Shown: piece after piece, positions 1-8,501 of the stretch
How positions within the stretch are numbered: the stretch's first letter is position 1
How the letters are laid out: each line of letters starts with the position of its first letter
Notes under the pieces: model-generated
What the model saw: only the letters and a program-made list of their open reading frames with translations
What the model was told of the DNA's origin: nothing
Database searches by the model: none
From: Deltaproteobacteria bacterium
GTDB lineage: Bacteria > Myxococcota > B64-G9
Direction of reading: 5' to 3'
Assembly: GCA_003647095.1 (NCBI GenBank)
Contig: QMME01000051.1
Span: 1-16,276 of the forward strand
DNA length: 16,276 bases
Program-made: the position numbers and the translations under genes

Positions 1-1
1 C

Positions 2-2306
2 GACCAGTGTCACGAAGCCGGCACCTGCAACCCGGCCACGGGAGAGTGTTCCAACCCCAACAAGCCCGATGGCACTTCCTGCGACGACGGCGATGCCTGT
101 ACCCAGACCGACACCTGCCAGTCGGGCACCTGCACCGGGGCGGACCCGGTGGTGTGCACCGCGCTCGACCAGTGTCACGAAGCCGGTACCTGCAACCCCG
201 CGACCGGTACCTGCAGCAACCCGGTCAAGCCGGACGACACTCCCTGCGACGACGGTGACCTGTGCACCCAGACCGACACCTGCCAGTCGGGCAGCTGTAC
301 CGGATCGGATCCGGTAGTGTGCACCGCGCTCGACCAGTGTCACGAAGCCGGCACCTGCAACCCGGCCACGGGAGAGTGTTCCAACCCCAACAAAGCGGAC
401 GGCACTGCCTGTGACGATGGTGACGCCTGCACGCTCACCGACACCTGCCAGTCGGGCACCTGCACCGGCGCGGATCCGGTGGTGTGCACCGCGCTCGACC
501 AGTGCCACGACGCCGGCACCTGCAACCCGAGCACGGGAGTATGCTCGAATCCCAGCAAGCCCGATGGTACCTCGTGCGACGATGGCAACAACTGTTCCAG
601 CACCGACACCTGTCAGTCTGGTATTTGCACGGCCGGGGCCACCGACAAGGACTCCGATGGCGACAGCTACCTGGATGGTGCCTGTCCCGGGGGCGACGAT
701 TGCGATGACGGCGCTCCGCTGGTGAACCCCGGGGCCACGGAAGGGCCTTACGGTGACGCCACTTGTTCGGACAGCGCCGACAATGATTGCGACACCGCCA
801 TCGACATGGCTGATACCGATTGCATGCAGTGCCTCGACAATGGTGACTGTGATGACGGCAACGTTTGTACCAACGACCAGTGCATCGGCGGCGTATGCCA
901 GAACAATCCGGTGGCGGACGGGACCAGCTGCGACGACGGCGACCTGTGTACCCAGACCGATACTTGCCAGTCGGGTACCTGTACGGGGTCTAATCCAGTG
1001 GTGTGCACGGCGCTTGATCAGTGTCACGTGGCAGGTACTTGTAACCCCGGCACGGGTGTCTGCTCCAACCCGACGAAACCCAATGGCAGCGCCTGTGATG
1101 ACGGTGATGCTTGCACCCAGACCGACACTTGCCAGGGTGGCAGCTGCACCGGCTCGGACCCGGTGGTGTGCACGGCGCTCGACCAGTGCCACGATATCGG
1201 TACCTGCAACCCCGCGACCGGGGTGTGCTCCAACCCGCAGAAGCCGGATGGTACTTCCTGCGACGACGGCGATCTGTGTACCCAGACCGACACCTGCCAG
1301 GGCGGCATTTGCACCGGTTCTGACCCGGTGGTGTGCACGGCGCTCGACCAGTGCCACGACGTTGGTACCTGCAACTCGTCGACGGGAGTGTGCTCCAACC
1401 CGCAGAAGCCAGATGGCACTTCCTGTGACGACGGCGATGCCTGCACCCAGACCGATACCTGCCAGTCGGGCACCTGCACCGGCTCGGACCCGGTGGTGTG
1501 CACGGCACTCGACCAGTGCCACGACGTTGGTACCTGTGACTCCGGCACCGGGGTGTGCTCCAACCCCGCCAAGCCCGATGATACTCCCTGCGACGACGGC
1601 GATGCCTGCACCCAGACAGACACCTGCCAGTCGGGTACCTGCACCGGCTCGGACCCGGTGGTGTGCACGGCACTCGACCAGTGCCACGACGTGGGCACCT
1701 GTAACTCATCGACCGGAGTGTGTTCCAACCCGGCCAAGCCCGATGGTACTTCCTGCGACGACGGCGATGCTTGCACCCAGACCGACACCTGCCAGTCGGG
1801 CAGCTGCACCGGCTCTGACCCGGTGGTTTGTACTCCGCTCGACCAGTGCCATGATACCGGTACCTGCAACCCCGCGACCGGGGTATGTTCCAATCCGCAG
1901 AAGCCCGACGGTACCTCCTGTGACGACGGCAATCTCTGTACCCAGACCGACACCTGCCAGTCGGGCACCTGCACGGGAGCCGATCCGGTGGTGTGCACGG
2001 CGCTGGACCAGTGCCACGACATCGGCACCTGCGATTCCGGCACCGGGGTGTGTGACAATCCGCAGAAGCCCGACGGCACCGGTTGCGACGACGGTGACCT
2101 GTGCACCCAGACCGATACCTGCCAGGGTGGAGTGTGCACGGGAACCAACCCGGTCGTCTGCACGGCCCAGGACGCCTGCCACGACATCGGCACCTGTGAT
2201 CCGCTCACCGGCGTGTGTGACAATCCGCCCAAGCCCGAAGGATCTCCCTGTGACGATGGTGATGTCTGCACCTATCCTGATCAGTGCCTGTCTGGAGTCT
2301 GCGTGG
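2..2306 (+). repeat. Tandem array of 165-bp coding repeats (12 units plus one degenerate unit)
   Basis: The GAC codon of the DQCH motif recurs at 2, 167, 332 and 497, and again at 1016, 1181, 1346, 1511, 1676, 1841, 2006 and 2171. Spacing within each block is exactly 165 bp. The two blocks are separated by a MopE-like segment (about 644-823) and a degenerate unit (about 824-1015). Units are very similar at DNA level, with mostly synonymous changes. The last unit, from 2171, diverges most. Because 165 is a multiple of three and the repeats lack stop codons in several frames, the array produces long spurious open frames on both strands. Confidence 0.95.
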
Positions 2307-4366
2307 GTACGCCTTATTCCTGCGATGATCTGTCGCCCTGCACCGCCGATTCCTGCAACGGTGACGGCACCTGCACCAACACCCCGCTGGCCGATCCCAC
2401 CACCGACCCCGACTTCGAGAGGGTGGAGACCAGTTGCGACGGCATCGACAACGACTGCGACGGCTGCGTGGACGAAAAGTGCGCCGGCTACTCCAACCCC
2501 ATCGTGGCCGCCGAGGTGATACCCTTCTCCACCCAGCCCGGCCTGCAACGTATCTCCGGAAACGGCCAGTTCGGACCCATCGGCCAGGATTTGCCCTTCC
2601 CGCTGGTGGTGCAGCTCAACGACGGTTCCGGCAACCCCCTGCCGGGCCAGCCGGTTACCTTCACCGTGGAGCCGACGACCGACGGCATCGACCCCGAGGA
2701 TCCCATCCGCGAGGGAATCTGCTACGGCGACAGCAAGACCCAGTACAATTGCCCCGACCGGGCCCAGGGACGTATCTGCCCGCTCGAGGTTCTCAAGTTG
2801 TGCAACAACGACCTGGGTTCATTGATCGACGACCAGAACAACTACGTGGCCAGCCTGGTGGTCTACACCGACGACAACGGCCAGGCCCGGGTCCGGGCGG
2901 CCCTGCCCCTGGATACCGGCTTCACGGTGATCAGCGCCAGCGCCAACTCCCAGAGCGTCAACTTCTTTGCCGCCAGCACCATCGAACTGGCCGACACCAT
3001 CACCGTTCCCGACGCCAGCGATCACTTCCCCGCGGTCAATCCCGCCCTGGGACCGCTGGTCCAGACCCGCTGGGACAACGACAACAACGCGCCCACCTAC
3101 CTGGGCCAGTTCAGCTCTTACACCCTGGCCATCACCGGCCTGTCGGTGGACGACGCCACCTGCACGAACGGCGAGCTGCCCACGGCCAGCATCAACGCCG
3201 GCGGGGTGTTGACCATCTGCGGGCAGGGGTTCGCTGCCAGCGGCAACACCGTCTGGGTGGGCGGAATGCAGATAGCCCCGGGAGACATCGTTTCCGAGTC
3301 GACCACCCAGATCCGCGTCAACCTGCCCGAGGGCATCCCCGGGGCCTCGCCGGTGGTGGTCTGGGATGGTACCACCACCATCTGCAAGGACGACCAGGGC
3401 CATGCCGACAGCGGGGCGTCGAACTTCGGCTGGCTGCCCAGCTACGTCGGGGCCACCGCCAACTTCTGGCGCCTGGGGCCTCAGCCAGTTTACATCTTCG
3501 GCCAGACCGGCAGCCAGGCCGGCTCCAGCGCCGGGCTCAAGCTGCTCGGCCTCGACACCTGCGGTAACCCGCTCGATCTCAGTGGCCACTCCATATCGCT
3601 CGATGCCTACGATCCCGACAAGTCCACGCCCTCCAGTGCGGTGACGGTGTCAGCGCCCGATGCCAGCACCGGTGTTGCCGTGGCCAGCGACAACGGCACC
3701 GGCAACCTGCGGGCGGCGGTGGTCATCGGTACCGTGGACGGGCTGAGTTCGAACGACCTCGACGGCGGGGCCGGCAACGTGGTGGTTTCCACGGTGCCGC
3801 GCCTGGCCCCGGGACACTTCGACGACGACTCCACACTGGGCAACGACAACGGGATCAACTCCATGATCATCCGCGGCGCCGACGAGTCCAACAGCAGCGA
3901 CATGCAGCACCAGAACCCGGCCATCCGCATCGCCGACGGCACCGAGAGCGTGTGGTGCGACACCTATACCATACCCGACGGCGCCGGGCCGGTATACGAG
4001 ACCGAGGCCAACCTGTCGGCAGCGACGCTGACCGGCGAAGGCTGGGTGGCCAACCTGGCGGTCGCTGCCTATGATGCCGTGGCCGGCACCGCGCTGGTGG
4101 TGGTCTCGGGCGGTCCGCTGGCCCTGGTAGGGGCGTTGGCGGCCACCATCGGTATCGATCCGGATACCAGCCAGGCTGGTGAAACGGTGATGGCGGTACC
4201 GGCGGTGATCCTGCCCGGCTGGTTGCGCAACCCCGACACCAGCGGTATGCAGGAGATTGAAGCCTTCTACAATGCCTTGCTCTTCTTCGAGGACGACGGA
4301 GTGTCCGGAGGCGGGTATCCCCGCGGCCTGTCGTTACGGCTGCTGTTCGAACGCGCCATGCCCTGA
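2..4366 (+). CDS. Giant secreted cysteine-rich repeat protein with MopE-like, Ig-like and IPT/TIG domains (5' truncated)
   Basis: The reading frame is open from the left edge, so the true start and any signal peptide lie outside the window; a GTG at 149 is only an internal valine codon. The 1454 visible residues begin with tandem 55-residue units, each with eight cysteines (core DQCHDxGTC and CDDGDxCTQTDTC). A MopE-like Asp-rich segment at residues 215-274 (DKDSDGDSYLDG, then DDCDD) interrupts the array. A second MopE-like motif (CDGIDNDCDGCVDEKC) sits near 812-827. The C-terminal half has an Ig/Big_1-like domain (about 833-995), an IPT/TIG-like domain (about 1063-1134, ending VRVNLPEG-like and VVVWDG) and a further beta-rich region. 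It has no C-terminal membrane anchor or evident sorting signal. It is probably an extracellular or cell-surface protein, stabilised by disulfides and possibly by calcium or metal; its role is unknown. The stop is TGA, 26 bp before a convergent gene end. Confidence 0.9.
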   Translation, partial: DQCHEAGTCNPATGECSNPNKPDGTSCDDGDACTQTDTCQSGTCTGADPVVCTALDQCHEAGTCNPATGTCSNPVKPDDTPCDDGDLCTQTDTCQSGSCTGSDPVVCTALDQCHEAGTCNPATGECSNPNKADGTACDDGDACTLTDTCQSGTCTGADPVVCTALDQCHDAGTCNPSTGVCSNPSKPDGTSCDDGNNCSSTDTCQSGICTAGATDKDSDGDSYLDGACPGGDDCDDGAPLVNPGATEGPYGDATCSDSADNDCDTAIDMADTDCMQCLDNGDCDDGNVCTNDQCIGGVCQNNPVADGTSCDDGDLCTQTDTCQSGTCTGSNPVVCTALDQCHVAGTCNPGTGVCSNPTKPNGSACDDGDACTQTDTCQGGSCTGSDPVVCTALDQCHDIGTCNPATGVCSNPQKPDGTSCDDGDLCTQTDTCQGGICTGSDPVVCTALDQCHDVGTCNSSTGVCSNPQKPDGTSCDDGDACTQTDTCQSGTCTGSDPVVCTALDQCHDVGTCDSGTGVCSNPAKPDDTPCDDGDACTQTDTCQSGTCTGSDPVVCTALDQCHDVGTCNSSTGVCSNPAKPDGTSCDDGDACTQTDTCQSGSCTGSDPVVCTPLDQCHDTGTCNPATGVCSNPQKPDGTSCDDGNLCTQTDTCQSGTCTGADPVVCTALDQCHDIGTCDSGTGVCDNPQKPDGTGCDDGDLCTQTDTCQGGVCTGTNPVVCTAQDACHDIGTCDPLTGVCDNPPKPEGSPCDDGDVCTYPDQCLSGVCVGTPYSCDDLSPCTADSCNGDGTCTNTPLADPTTDPDFERVETSCDGIDNDCDGCVDEKCAGYSNPIVAAEVIPFSTQPGLQRISGNGQFGPIGQDLPFPLVVQLNDGSGNPLPGQPVTFTVEPTTDGIDPEDPIREGICYGDSKTQYNCPDRAQGRICPLEVLKLCNNDLGSLIDDQNNYVASLVVYTDDNGQARVRAALPLDTGFTVISASANSQSVNFFAASTIELADTITVPDASDHFPAVNPALGPLVQTRWDNDNNAPTYLGQFSSYTLAITGLSVDDATCTNGELPTASINAGGVLTICGQGFAASGNTVWVGGMQIAPGDIVSESTTQIRVNLPEGIPGASPVVVWDGTTTICKDDQGHADSGASNFGWLPSYVGATANFWRLGPQPVYIFGQTGSQAGSSAGLKLLGLDTCGNPLDLSGHSISLDAYDPDKSTPSSAVTVSAPDASTGVAVASDNGTGNLRAAVVIGTVDGLSSNDLDGGAGNVVVSTVPRLAPGHFDDDSTLGNDNGINSMIIRGADESNSSDMQHQNPAIRIADGTESVWCDTYTIPDGAGPVYETEANLSAATLTGEGWVANLAVAAYDAVAGTALVVVSGGPLALVGALAATIGIDPDTSQAGETVMAVPAVILPGWLRNPDTSGMQEIEAFYNALLFFEDDGVSGGGYPRGLSLRLLFERAMP

Positions 4367-4377
4367 GTCGACACTGC

Positions 4378-4393
4378 AGTTGCACAGGCAACT
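4378..4393. terminator. Small inverted repeat between convergent genes, possible terminator
   Basis: AGTTGC-ACAG-GCAACT is a perfect 6-bp stem with a 4-nt loop. It lies in the 26-bp gap between the stop of the repeat protein and the stop of the minus-strand TPR gene, and its last base is in that stop codon. Neither side has a real T-tract (the + side continues TACTTGT), so it is at best a weak terminator for either gene. Confidence 0.3.
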
Positions 4394-6612
4394 TACTTGT
4401 CGTCCATTCCCCGCAGCGCTCGCGGCGCAGCTGCCGGACCCTTTTCGAGTGCCTTCTTGAGTGCCGCTTCCACTTCCTTCTTGACGGCGGCGGTGGCCGG
4501 CTCGGACGGGGCCAGGCGCTCGGCCTGCGCCAGGGCCCCGCGGGCCCCGGCAATGTCTCCCCGGGCCAGTTCGGCCCGGGCCAGCCCCAGCCAGCTGGGC
4601 AGGTGGCCGGGCCGCAGGCGGGCCGCCCGCCGCAGTTGCCTCGCCGCCGCCTCGGCCTGGCCGGACCGCAGCAGCAGCAGCCCCAGGTTGTAACGGGCCG
4701 GGGACAGGCGGGGGTCAAGTTGCAGGGCCTGCCGGTATAGCCGCAGCGCCGCTTCCTTGTCACCGCGCCGGGCCAGCAGGTTGGCCAGGTTGTTATGGGC
4801 CATGGCGTTTCGTGGATGGCCGGCCACTGCCTGGCGGTATACCCGCTCGGCCTTGTCGAAGCGCTTCTGCTCCTCCAGTAGCCTACCCAGGTTGAGGCGG
4901 GCATCGACCAGGTGCGGATCTATCTCCAGGGCGGTGCGCAGCAGCCGCTCGGCCTCGGTGGCGTGGCCGCGCCGGGACAGTACCTGGGCCAGGTTTACCA
5001 GCGGCTGGGGATGGGCCGGATCGGCGGCGATGGCCAGGCGGAACAGCTTTTCCGCCTGGCGGTCGTAGCCGCGCCGGGAAAGCAGCACCCCCAGGTTGTT
5101 GGCGGCCTGGGCGTGATGGGGCGCCAGTTCCAGGGTGCGCCGGTAGGCTTGTTCGGCCTCGCTCACCCGCCCCAGCTTCTGCAGCACCAACCCCCGGTTG
5201 TAGACCGGCCGGGGATTGTTGGGATCCAGGGTCACCGCCCGTTCGAACATTTCCAGGGCCTCTACCGGCCGGCCGGAGCGCAGCTTCCAGGTGCCCAGGT
5301 TGTTGTAGGCATCGGCCGAGCGGGGCCGGCATTCCAGCAGTCCGCGGTAGAGTCGCTCGGTGTCGCGCCAGTAATAGTTCTGCCACAGCAGTCCCCCCCC
5401 GTAGACAACCAGCACCAGGGCCGACAGTCCCAGGGCCAGCCGGCGTCTCCTCCTGGCCAGCGACTCCAGGGCCCAGCCGGCCACCAGGCAGGAGGCGGTG
5501 CTGGGCAGGTAGAGGAAGCGCTGGGCCATCACCACCGCGAAGGGAACGATGTGCGAAACCGGCAGCAACCAGGCCAGGAACACCAGCAATCCCGCCGCCG
5601 GCAGGCGGCGTTCCCGGGAGGCCGTGCGCTTGAGAACCAGCCTGGCGGTAGTGGCTACCAGAAGTAGCAGAAGCAGGGCGGCTGCCAGCCCGGCAAGCAG
5701 CGACAGCTGTGCCGGGAAATCCTGGTAACAGTCGGGATGCCGGTAAGGCAGGGGCCAGATGGCCCAGAACAGGTAATGGATCTGGATGGCGAGCAGCACC
5801 AGCACCAGCCGCCAGCCGGGCAGCCGGCCGAAGGTCACCTCCCAGGAGGAAGGAGCCACCCGTCCCACCACCAGCAGGCGAGCGGTGACATAGACGGCAA
5901 GCACCAGCAAATAAGGGGCCAGTTGCCGGGCCAGTTGGCGCAGGCCGGGCCTGTCCAGGGCGTAGATCCAGATACCCATGGCCAGGGGCAGGACGGCCGC
6001 GTTCTCCTTGGAGAACAACCCCAGCAGGTAGGCCAGCAGCGACAGCCCCAGCCAGGTTGCCCTCCCGGCGCCGTAACTCTCATGGCTGCGCAGCAACGCC
6101 AGCCACGATGCCAGGCAGAACAGGGCCGCCAGCAACCCGGCGCGGCCACCCAGCAGGGAGGCCACCGTTTCGGCATGGGCCGGGTGCAGCGCGAACATGG
6201 CTCCTGCCAAGAAAGCCGCCCATGCCGATCCCAGCAGCCGCGTTCCCAGCAATACCACCAGCAATACCACTCCCAGGTGCAGCAGCAGGTTGAGCAATCG
6301 CCAGCCGGGTGACCACAGGCCGAAGATCCAGTAGTCCAGATGATAGGATGCCGCCAACAGCGGGCGGTAGAGGCCGTAGCGACTTCTCCCGGCCGGCTTT
6401 TGCCCCAGCTGCCGGGGGACCAACCAGTCGACGTCGGCGGTGAAATAGCGCAATATGTTGCCGGGGTCGGCCAGCATGGGGTTTTCACTGGCGACCAACA
6501 CGTCGTCCGAGGTCAGCGGTGCCTGCAGGGTATCCAGGTAGGGCAGCGCTCCCAGGAACAACAACAGCAGGTACCACCACCAGCGTACCCTCTTGCCGGA
6601 AGGTGGACTCAT
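4393..6612 (-). CDS. TMTC-like membrane glycosyltransferase with eight C-terminal TPRs
   Basis: This 739-residue polytopic protein has a hydrophobic N-terminal part (about residues 11-430) with landmarks of the bacterial TMTC/O-mannosyltransferase-like family. These are an acidic pair in TSDD (36-37) followed by ENP, then YRPLLAASYHLD (82-93), FALHPAHAETVASLLGGR (140-157), FSKENAAVLP (200-209) and QRFLYLPS (364-371). Eight consecutive 34-residue TPRs follow (about 433-704), then a basic tail. GT-C enzymes of this type use polyprenyl-phosphate sugars to glycosylate exported proteins; that activity is inferred here. A longer frame to 6864 exists, but the ATG at 6612 is preferred: it begins the hydrophobic domain, has GGAGG eight bases upstream, and overlaps the upstream UbiA stop as ATGA, which indicates translational coupling. 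A GGGGGGGG tract (5393-5400) lies between the membrane and TPR parts. Confidence 0.85.
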   Translation of the reverse strand: MSPPSGKRVRWWWYLLLLFLGALPYLDTLQAPLTSDDVLVASENPMLADPGNILRYFTADVDWLVPRQLGQKPAGRSRYGLYRPLLAASYHLDYWIFGLWSPGWRLLNLLLHLGVVLLVVLLGTRLLGSAWAAFLAGAMFALHPAHAETVASLLGGRAGLLAALFCLASWLALLRSHESYGAGRATWLGLSLLAYLLGLFSKENAAVLPLAMGIWIYALDRPGLRQLARQLAPYLLVLAVYVTARLLVVGRVAPSSWEVTFGRLPGWRLVLVLLAIQIHYLFWAIWPLPYRHPDCYQDFPAQLSLLAGLAAALLLLLLVATTARLVLKRTASRERRLPAAGLLVFLAWLLPVSHIVPFAVVMAQRFLYLPSTASCLVAGWALESLARRRRRLALGLSALVLVVYGGGLLWQNYYWRDTERLYRGLLECRPRSADAYNNLGTWKLRSGRPVEALEMFERAVTLDPNNPRPVYNRGLVLQKLGRVSEAEQAYRRTLELAPHHAQAANNLGVLLSRRGYDRQAEKLFRLAIAADPAHPQPLVNLAQVLSRRGHATEAERLLRTALEIDPHLVDARLNLGRLLEEQKRFDKAERVYRQAVAGHPRNAMAHNNLANLLARRGDKEAALRLYRQALQLDPRLSPARYNLGLLLLRSGQAEAAARQLRRAARLRPGHLPSWLGLARAELARGDIAGARGALAQAERLAPSEPATAAVKKEVEAALKKALEKGPAAAPRALRGMDDK

Positions 6613-7487
6613 CCCCAGTACCTCCGGGCCAACAGGCTGGCCACCATGAGCAATCCGCCGGCCAGGTAGAGCAGGCGATAGAGGCGACGCAGGAGTCGTC
6701 CCCGCCGGCTGTCCGTACCCCGGCCCAGCGTAAAGAACAACACCGCGTAGCCGGCTACCAGCAGGAGATTGATCCCGGCCACCAGTTCGGGGATTGCGGG
6801 GCGTTGCCGGACGAAGATCGTCAGCGGCAGGGCCGATCCCAGCCACAGGAGGAACCCGATCCACAGGGTGCGGCGGGGACCGAAGCGCACGGCGCAGGTG
6901 CGCACCCCGGCCAGGCGATCCGCCTCCAGGTCCCGCACCTCGTGGTGCAGATGCCCGGCGGCGAATACCAACCCGAAGGTGAGCCCCGGCAGCAGCGCCT
7001 CCCAGGAGTTGTTCCCGCTAGACCACCAGCCGATGGCGAAGGCCAGGTCTCCTTCCAGCAGGTGTACCAGGCTGGCCAGCACAGGTACCTGTTTACAAGG
7101 AAACCACCGCATGCTGTAGCAGATGGCCAGGACCAGGCTGGCCAGGCCGGCCCAGAGCGGGCGAATTTCTCCGGGCAGGGCCAGCAGGACCATGGCCAAC
7201 CCGCCCGTGCCCAGCAAGCCGGCTCCCAGACGAGAGTGCCTGGCAACCGTGCGGGCCCGGATCCGCTTGGCGGGGACGAGGCTGTCGGCAGGGCCGTCCT
7301 GCCAGTCGTTGAAAAGGAAAGCGAAGGCGGCCAGCAGAAACACCGCCAGGGGAGCCACCAGCAAGGGAAGCCAGGCGACTGCACCCTTGGCCGGCTGGGC
7401 CAGCCAGGCGCCCAGCCAGGCGACTCCCGCGAAGGGAAGCGCTTCACCGAGACGCAGCAGGCCGATTGGCATTTTGGTTGCGGTCAT
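6609..7487 (-). CDS. UbiA-family prenyltransferase
   Basis: This 292-residue integral membrane protein has about eight hydrophobic segments. It carries both aspartate-rich motifs of the UbiA superfamily: NDWQDGPAD at 60-68 (the NDxxDxxxD signature) and RDLEADRLAGVRT at 185-197 (a DxxxD signature followed by the usual GxxT). A YSMRWFPCK segment at 124-132 matches the tyrosine/lysine region between them. UbiA enzymes transfer a polyprenyl group from its diphosphate to an acceptor inside the membrane; the acceptor cannot be read from this sequence. The ATG at 7487 has AGGAG about 14 bases upstream, which is rather long spacing, and Met6 is an alternative start. It is the first gene of an operon with the TMTC-like gene, with which it overlaps by 4 bp. 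A quinone, heme or lipid-carrier role is possible; the coupling hints at lipid-carrier or surface chemistry, but only weakly. Confidence 0.85.
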   Translation of the reverse strand: MTATKMPIGLLRLGEALPFAGVAWLGAWLAQPAKGAVAWLPLLVAPLAVFLLAAFAFLFNDWQDGPADSLVPAKRIRARTVARHSRLGAGLLGTGGLAMVLLALPGEIRPLWAGLASLVLAICYSMRWFPCKQVPVLASLVHLLEGDLAFAIGWWSSGNNSWEALLPGLTFGLVFAAGHLHHEVRDLEADRLAGVRTCAVRFGPRRTLWIGFLLWLGSALPLTIFVRQRPAIPELVAGINLLLVAGYAVLFFTLGRGTDSRRGRLLRRLYRLLYLAGGLLMVASLLARRYWG

Positions 7488-7547
7488 GCCCTGGCGGCCG
7501 ACTCCTTTCCATGTCTGCCGGCGGTTCCGGCCGGGTTCAGGTATATC

Positions 7548-7575
7548 TTGACATGAGAGCAGGCGCGGGTAAAAG
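7548..7575 (+). promoter_or_regulatory. Putative sigma-70 promoter of the parvulin lipoprotein gene
   Basis: A perfect -35 hexamer TTGACA (7548-7553) is followed after 16 bp by TAAAAG (7570-7575), which matches 4 of 6 consensus bases. The predicted start near 7582 would leave a leader of about 16 nt containing the AGGAGG ribosome-binding site (7587-7592). I found no equally good promoter for the divergent UbiA operon in this 110-bp gap. Confidence 0.4.
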
Positions 7576-7597
7576 CGAATATGTCGAGGAGGTGGTC

Positions 7598-8500
7598 ATG
7601 GCCAAGCCGGGAATCGTCGTTTTCTTGATCGGTTTGATGCTCGCCGGTTGTTCTCGGGAAGATCGCTCGCCCGCGGTGGATGGTGGGAAGGAAAGGATAG
7701 CCGCCCCGAGTACCAAGCCCCAGGCGGCTCTTGACGCCCTGGCAGAGGTGAACGGTATACCAGTACACCGGGAGGAATTCCTGCGCTACGCCGAACCCTA
7801 CCCGGAAAGCCTCAAGGCCAGCCGCTCGGGACTGGAACGGGTACTGCAAAGCTATGTCGACAACCTGCTGCTCGAGCAGGAGGCCCATCGGCGCGGCCTG
7901 GACCGGGAGGCGGAATACCTGGCCAAGGTGGAGAACTACCGTCGCAACCTGCTGCAGAACACCTTGTTGCAACGCGAAGCCGGGGACCAGAACGACATCA
8001 GCGAAGACGAGGCCCGGGCCTGGTACCAGGCCCACCCGGAGCAATTCGATCATCCCGAGCGGGTACACCTGCGCCATATCCTGGTGGACGACGAGAAGCT
8101 GGCCCGGGAATTGAAGGTACGCCTGGCGCGGGGCGAGTCCTTCGAAAAGCTGGCTCGCCAGTACTCCCAGGATCGGGCCAGTCGTTCCCGGGGCGGAGAC
8201 CTGGGTGTCTTTTCGCGCCGACAGCGACCGGAACTGGCGGAGGCGGCCTTCGCCCTCACCAAGCCGGACCAGGTGGCCGGGCCGGTAAAGACCAGCCGGG
8301 GATATCACCTAATTCAGTTGGTGCGACGTTTGCCGGCCAGCAAGGAGACCTTCGAACAAGCCCGGCAGTCATTGCTCGGGCGCCTGCGGGCCGCCCGGCG
8401 CCAGGAAACCAAGCGGAAGCTGCTCGAGAAACTCCGCTCCACGGCCCGCTTGCGCGTCAACCAGCAGGCACTGGAAGCCCTGGTGGGCAAGGGCAAGTAA
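7598..8500 (+). CDS. Parvulin-type peptidyl-prolyl isomerase lipoprotein (PpiC/SurA/PrsA-like)
   Basis: This 300-residue protein has a lipoprotein signal peptide with lipobox LAGC, giving lipidated Cys18. A SurA/PrsA-like helical N domain follows (about 47-150, starting VNGIPVHREEFL), then one parvulin rotamase domain (about 155-246). The rotamase domain has HLRHILV (158-163 region), FEKLARQYSQD (182-192), GGDLGVF (199-205) and GYHLIQL (235-241). A charged helical tail ends the protein. Such proteins assist folding of exported and outer-membrane proteins. Residue +2 after the Cys is Ser rather than Asp, which by the Lol rule favours the outer membrane. The ATG at 7598 is chosen over upstream in-frame codons because AGGAGG lies 5 bases before it and the signal peptide starts there. 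The gene diverges from the UbiA operon and ends 9 bp before the convergent lipoprotein gene. Confidence 0.9.
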   Translation: MAKPGIVVFLIGLMLAGCSREDRSPAVDGGKERIAAPSTKPQAALDALAEVNGIPVHREEFLRYAEPYPESLKASRSGLERVLQSYVDNLLLEQEAHRRGLDREAEYLAKVENYRRNLLQNTLLQREAGDQNDISEDEARAWYQAHPEQFDHPERVHLRHILVDDEKLARELKVRLARGESFEKLARQYSQDRASRSRGGDLGVFSRRQRPELAEAAFALTKPDQVAGPVKTSRGYHLIQLVRRLPASKETFEQARQSLLGRLRAARRQETKRKLLEKLRSTARLRVNQQALEALVGKGK

Positions 8501-8501
8501 G

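Noticed and set aside
1024..2271. Long minus-strand frame (415 codons) opposite the repeat array
   Set aside because: It exists only because the repeat unit lacks antisense stops. The product is a repetitive Ser/Trp/Val string antisense to the real gene.
1..2306. CRISPR array
   Set aside because: The regular repeats are coding, have a 165-bp unit with no unique spacers, and continue one reading frame.
753..2519. Long + strand frame (588 codons) inside the repeat array
   Set aside because: It is an out-of-frame shadow: the 165-bp period keeps extra frames open. Its product is a low-complexity Thr/Arg/Pro string without domains.
3867..4904. 345-codon minus-strand frame spanning two gene ends
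   Set aside because: It runs antisense through the repeat protein end and off-frame through the TPR gene, with extreme Arg/Pro content.
6613..6864. N-terminal extension of the TMTC-like gene to 6864
   Set aside because: The extra 84 residues are low-complexity and overlap the UbiA gene. The ATG at 6612 has a Shine-Dalgarno, the ATGA coupling and starts the membrane domain.
7466..7597. N-terminal extension of the parvulin lipoprotein
   Set aside because: It would bury the lipoprotein signal peptide and include the promoter region. The start at 7598 has a strong ribosome-binding site.
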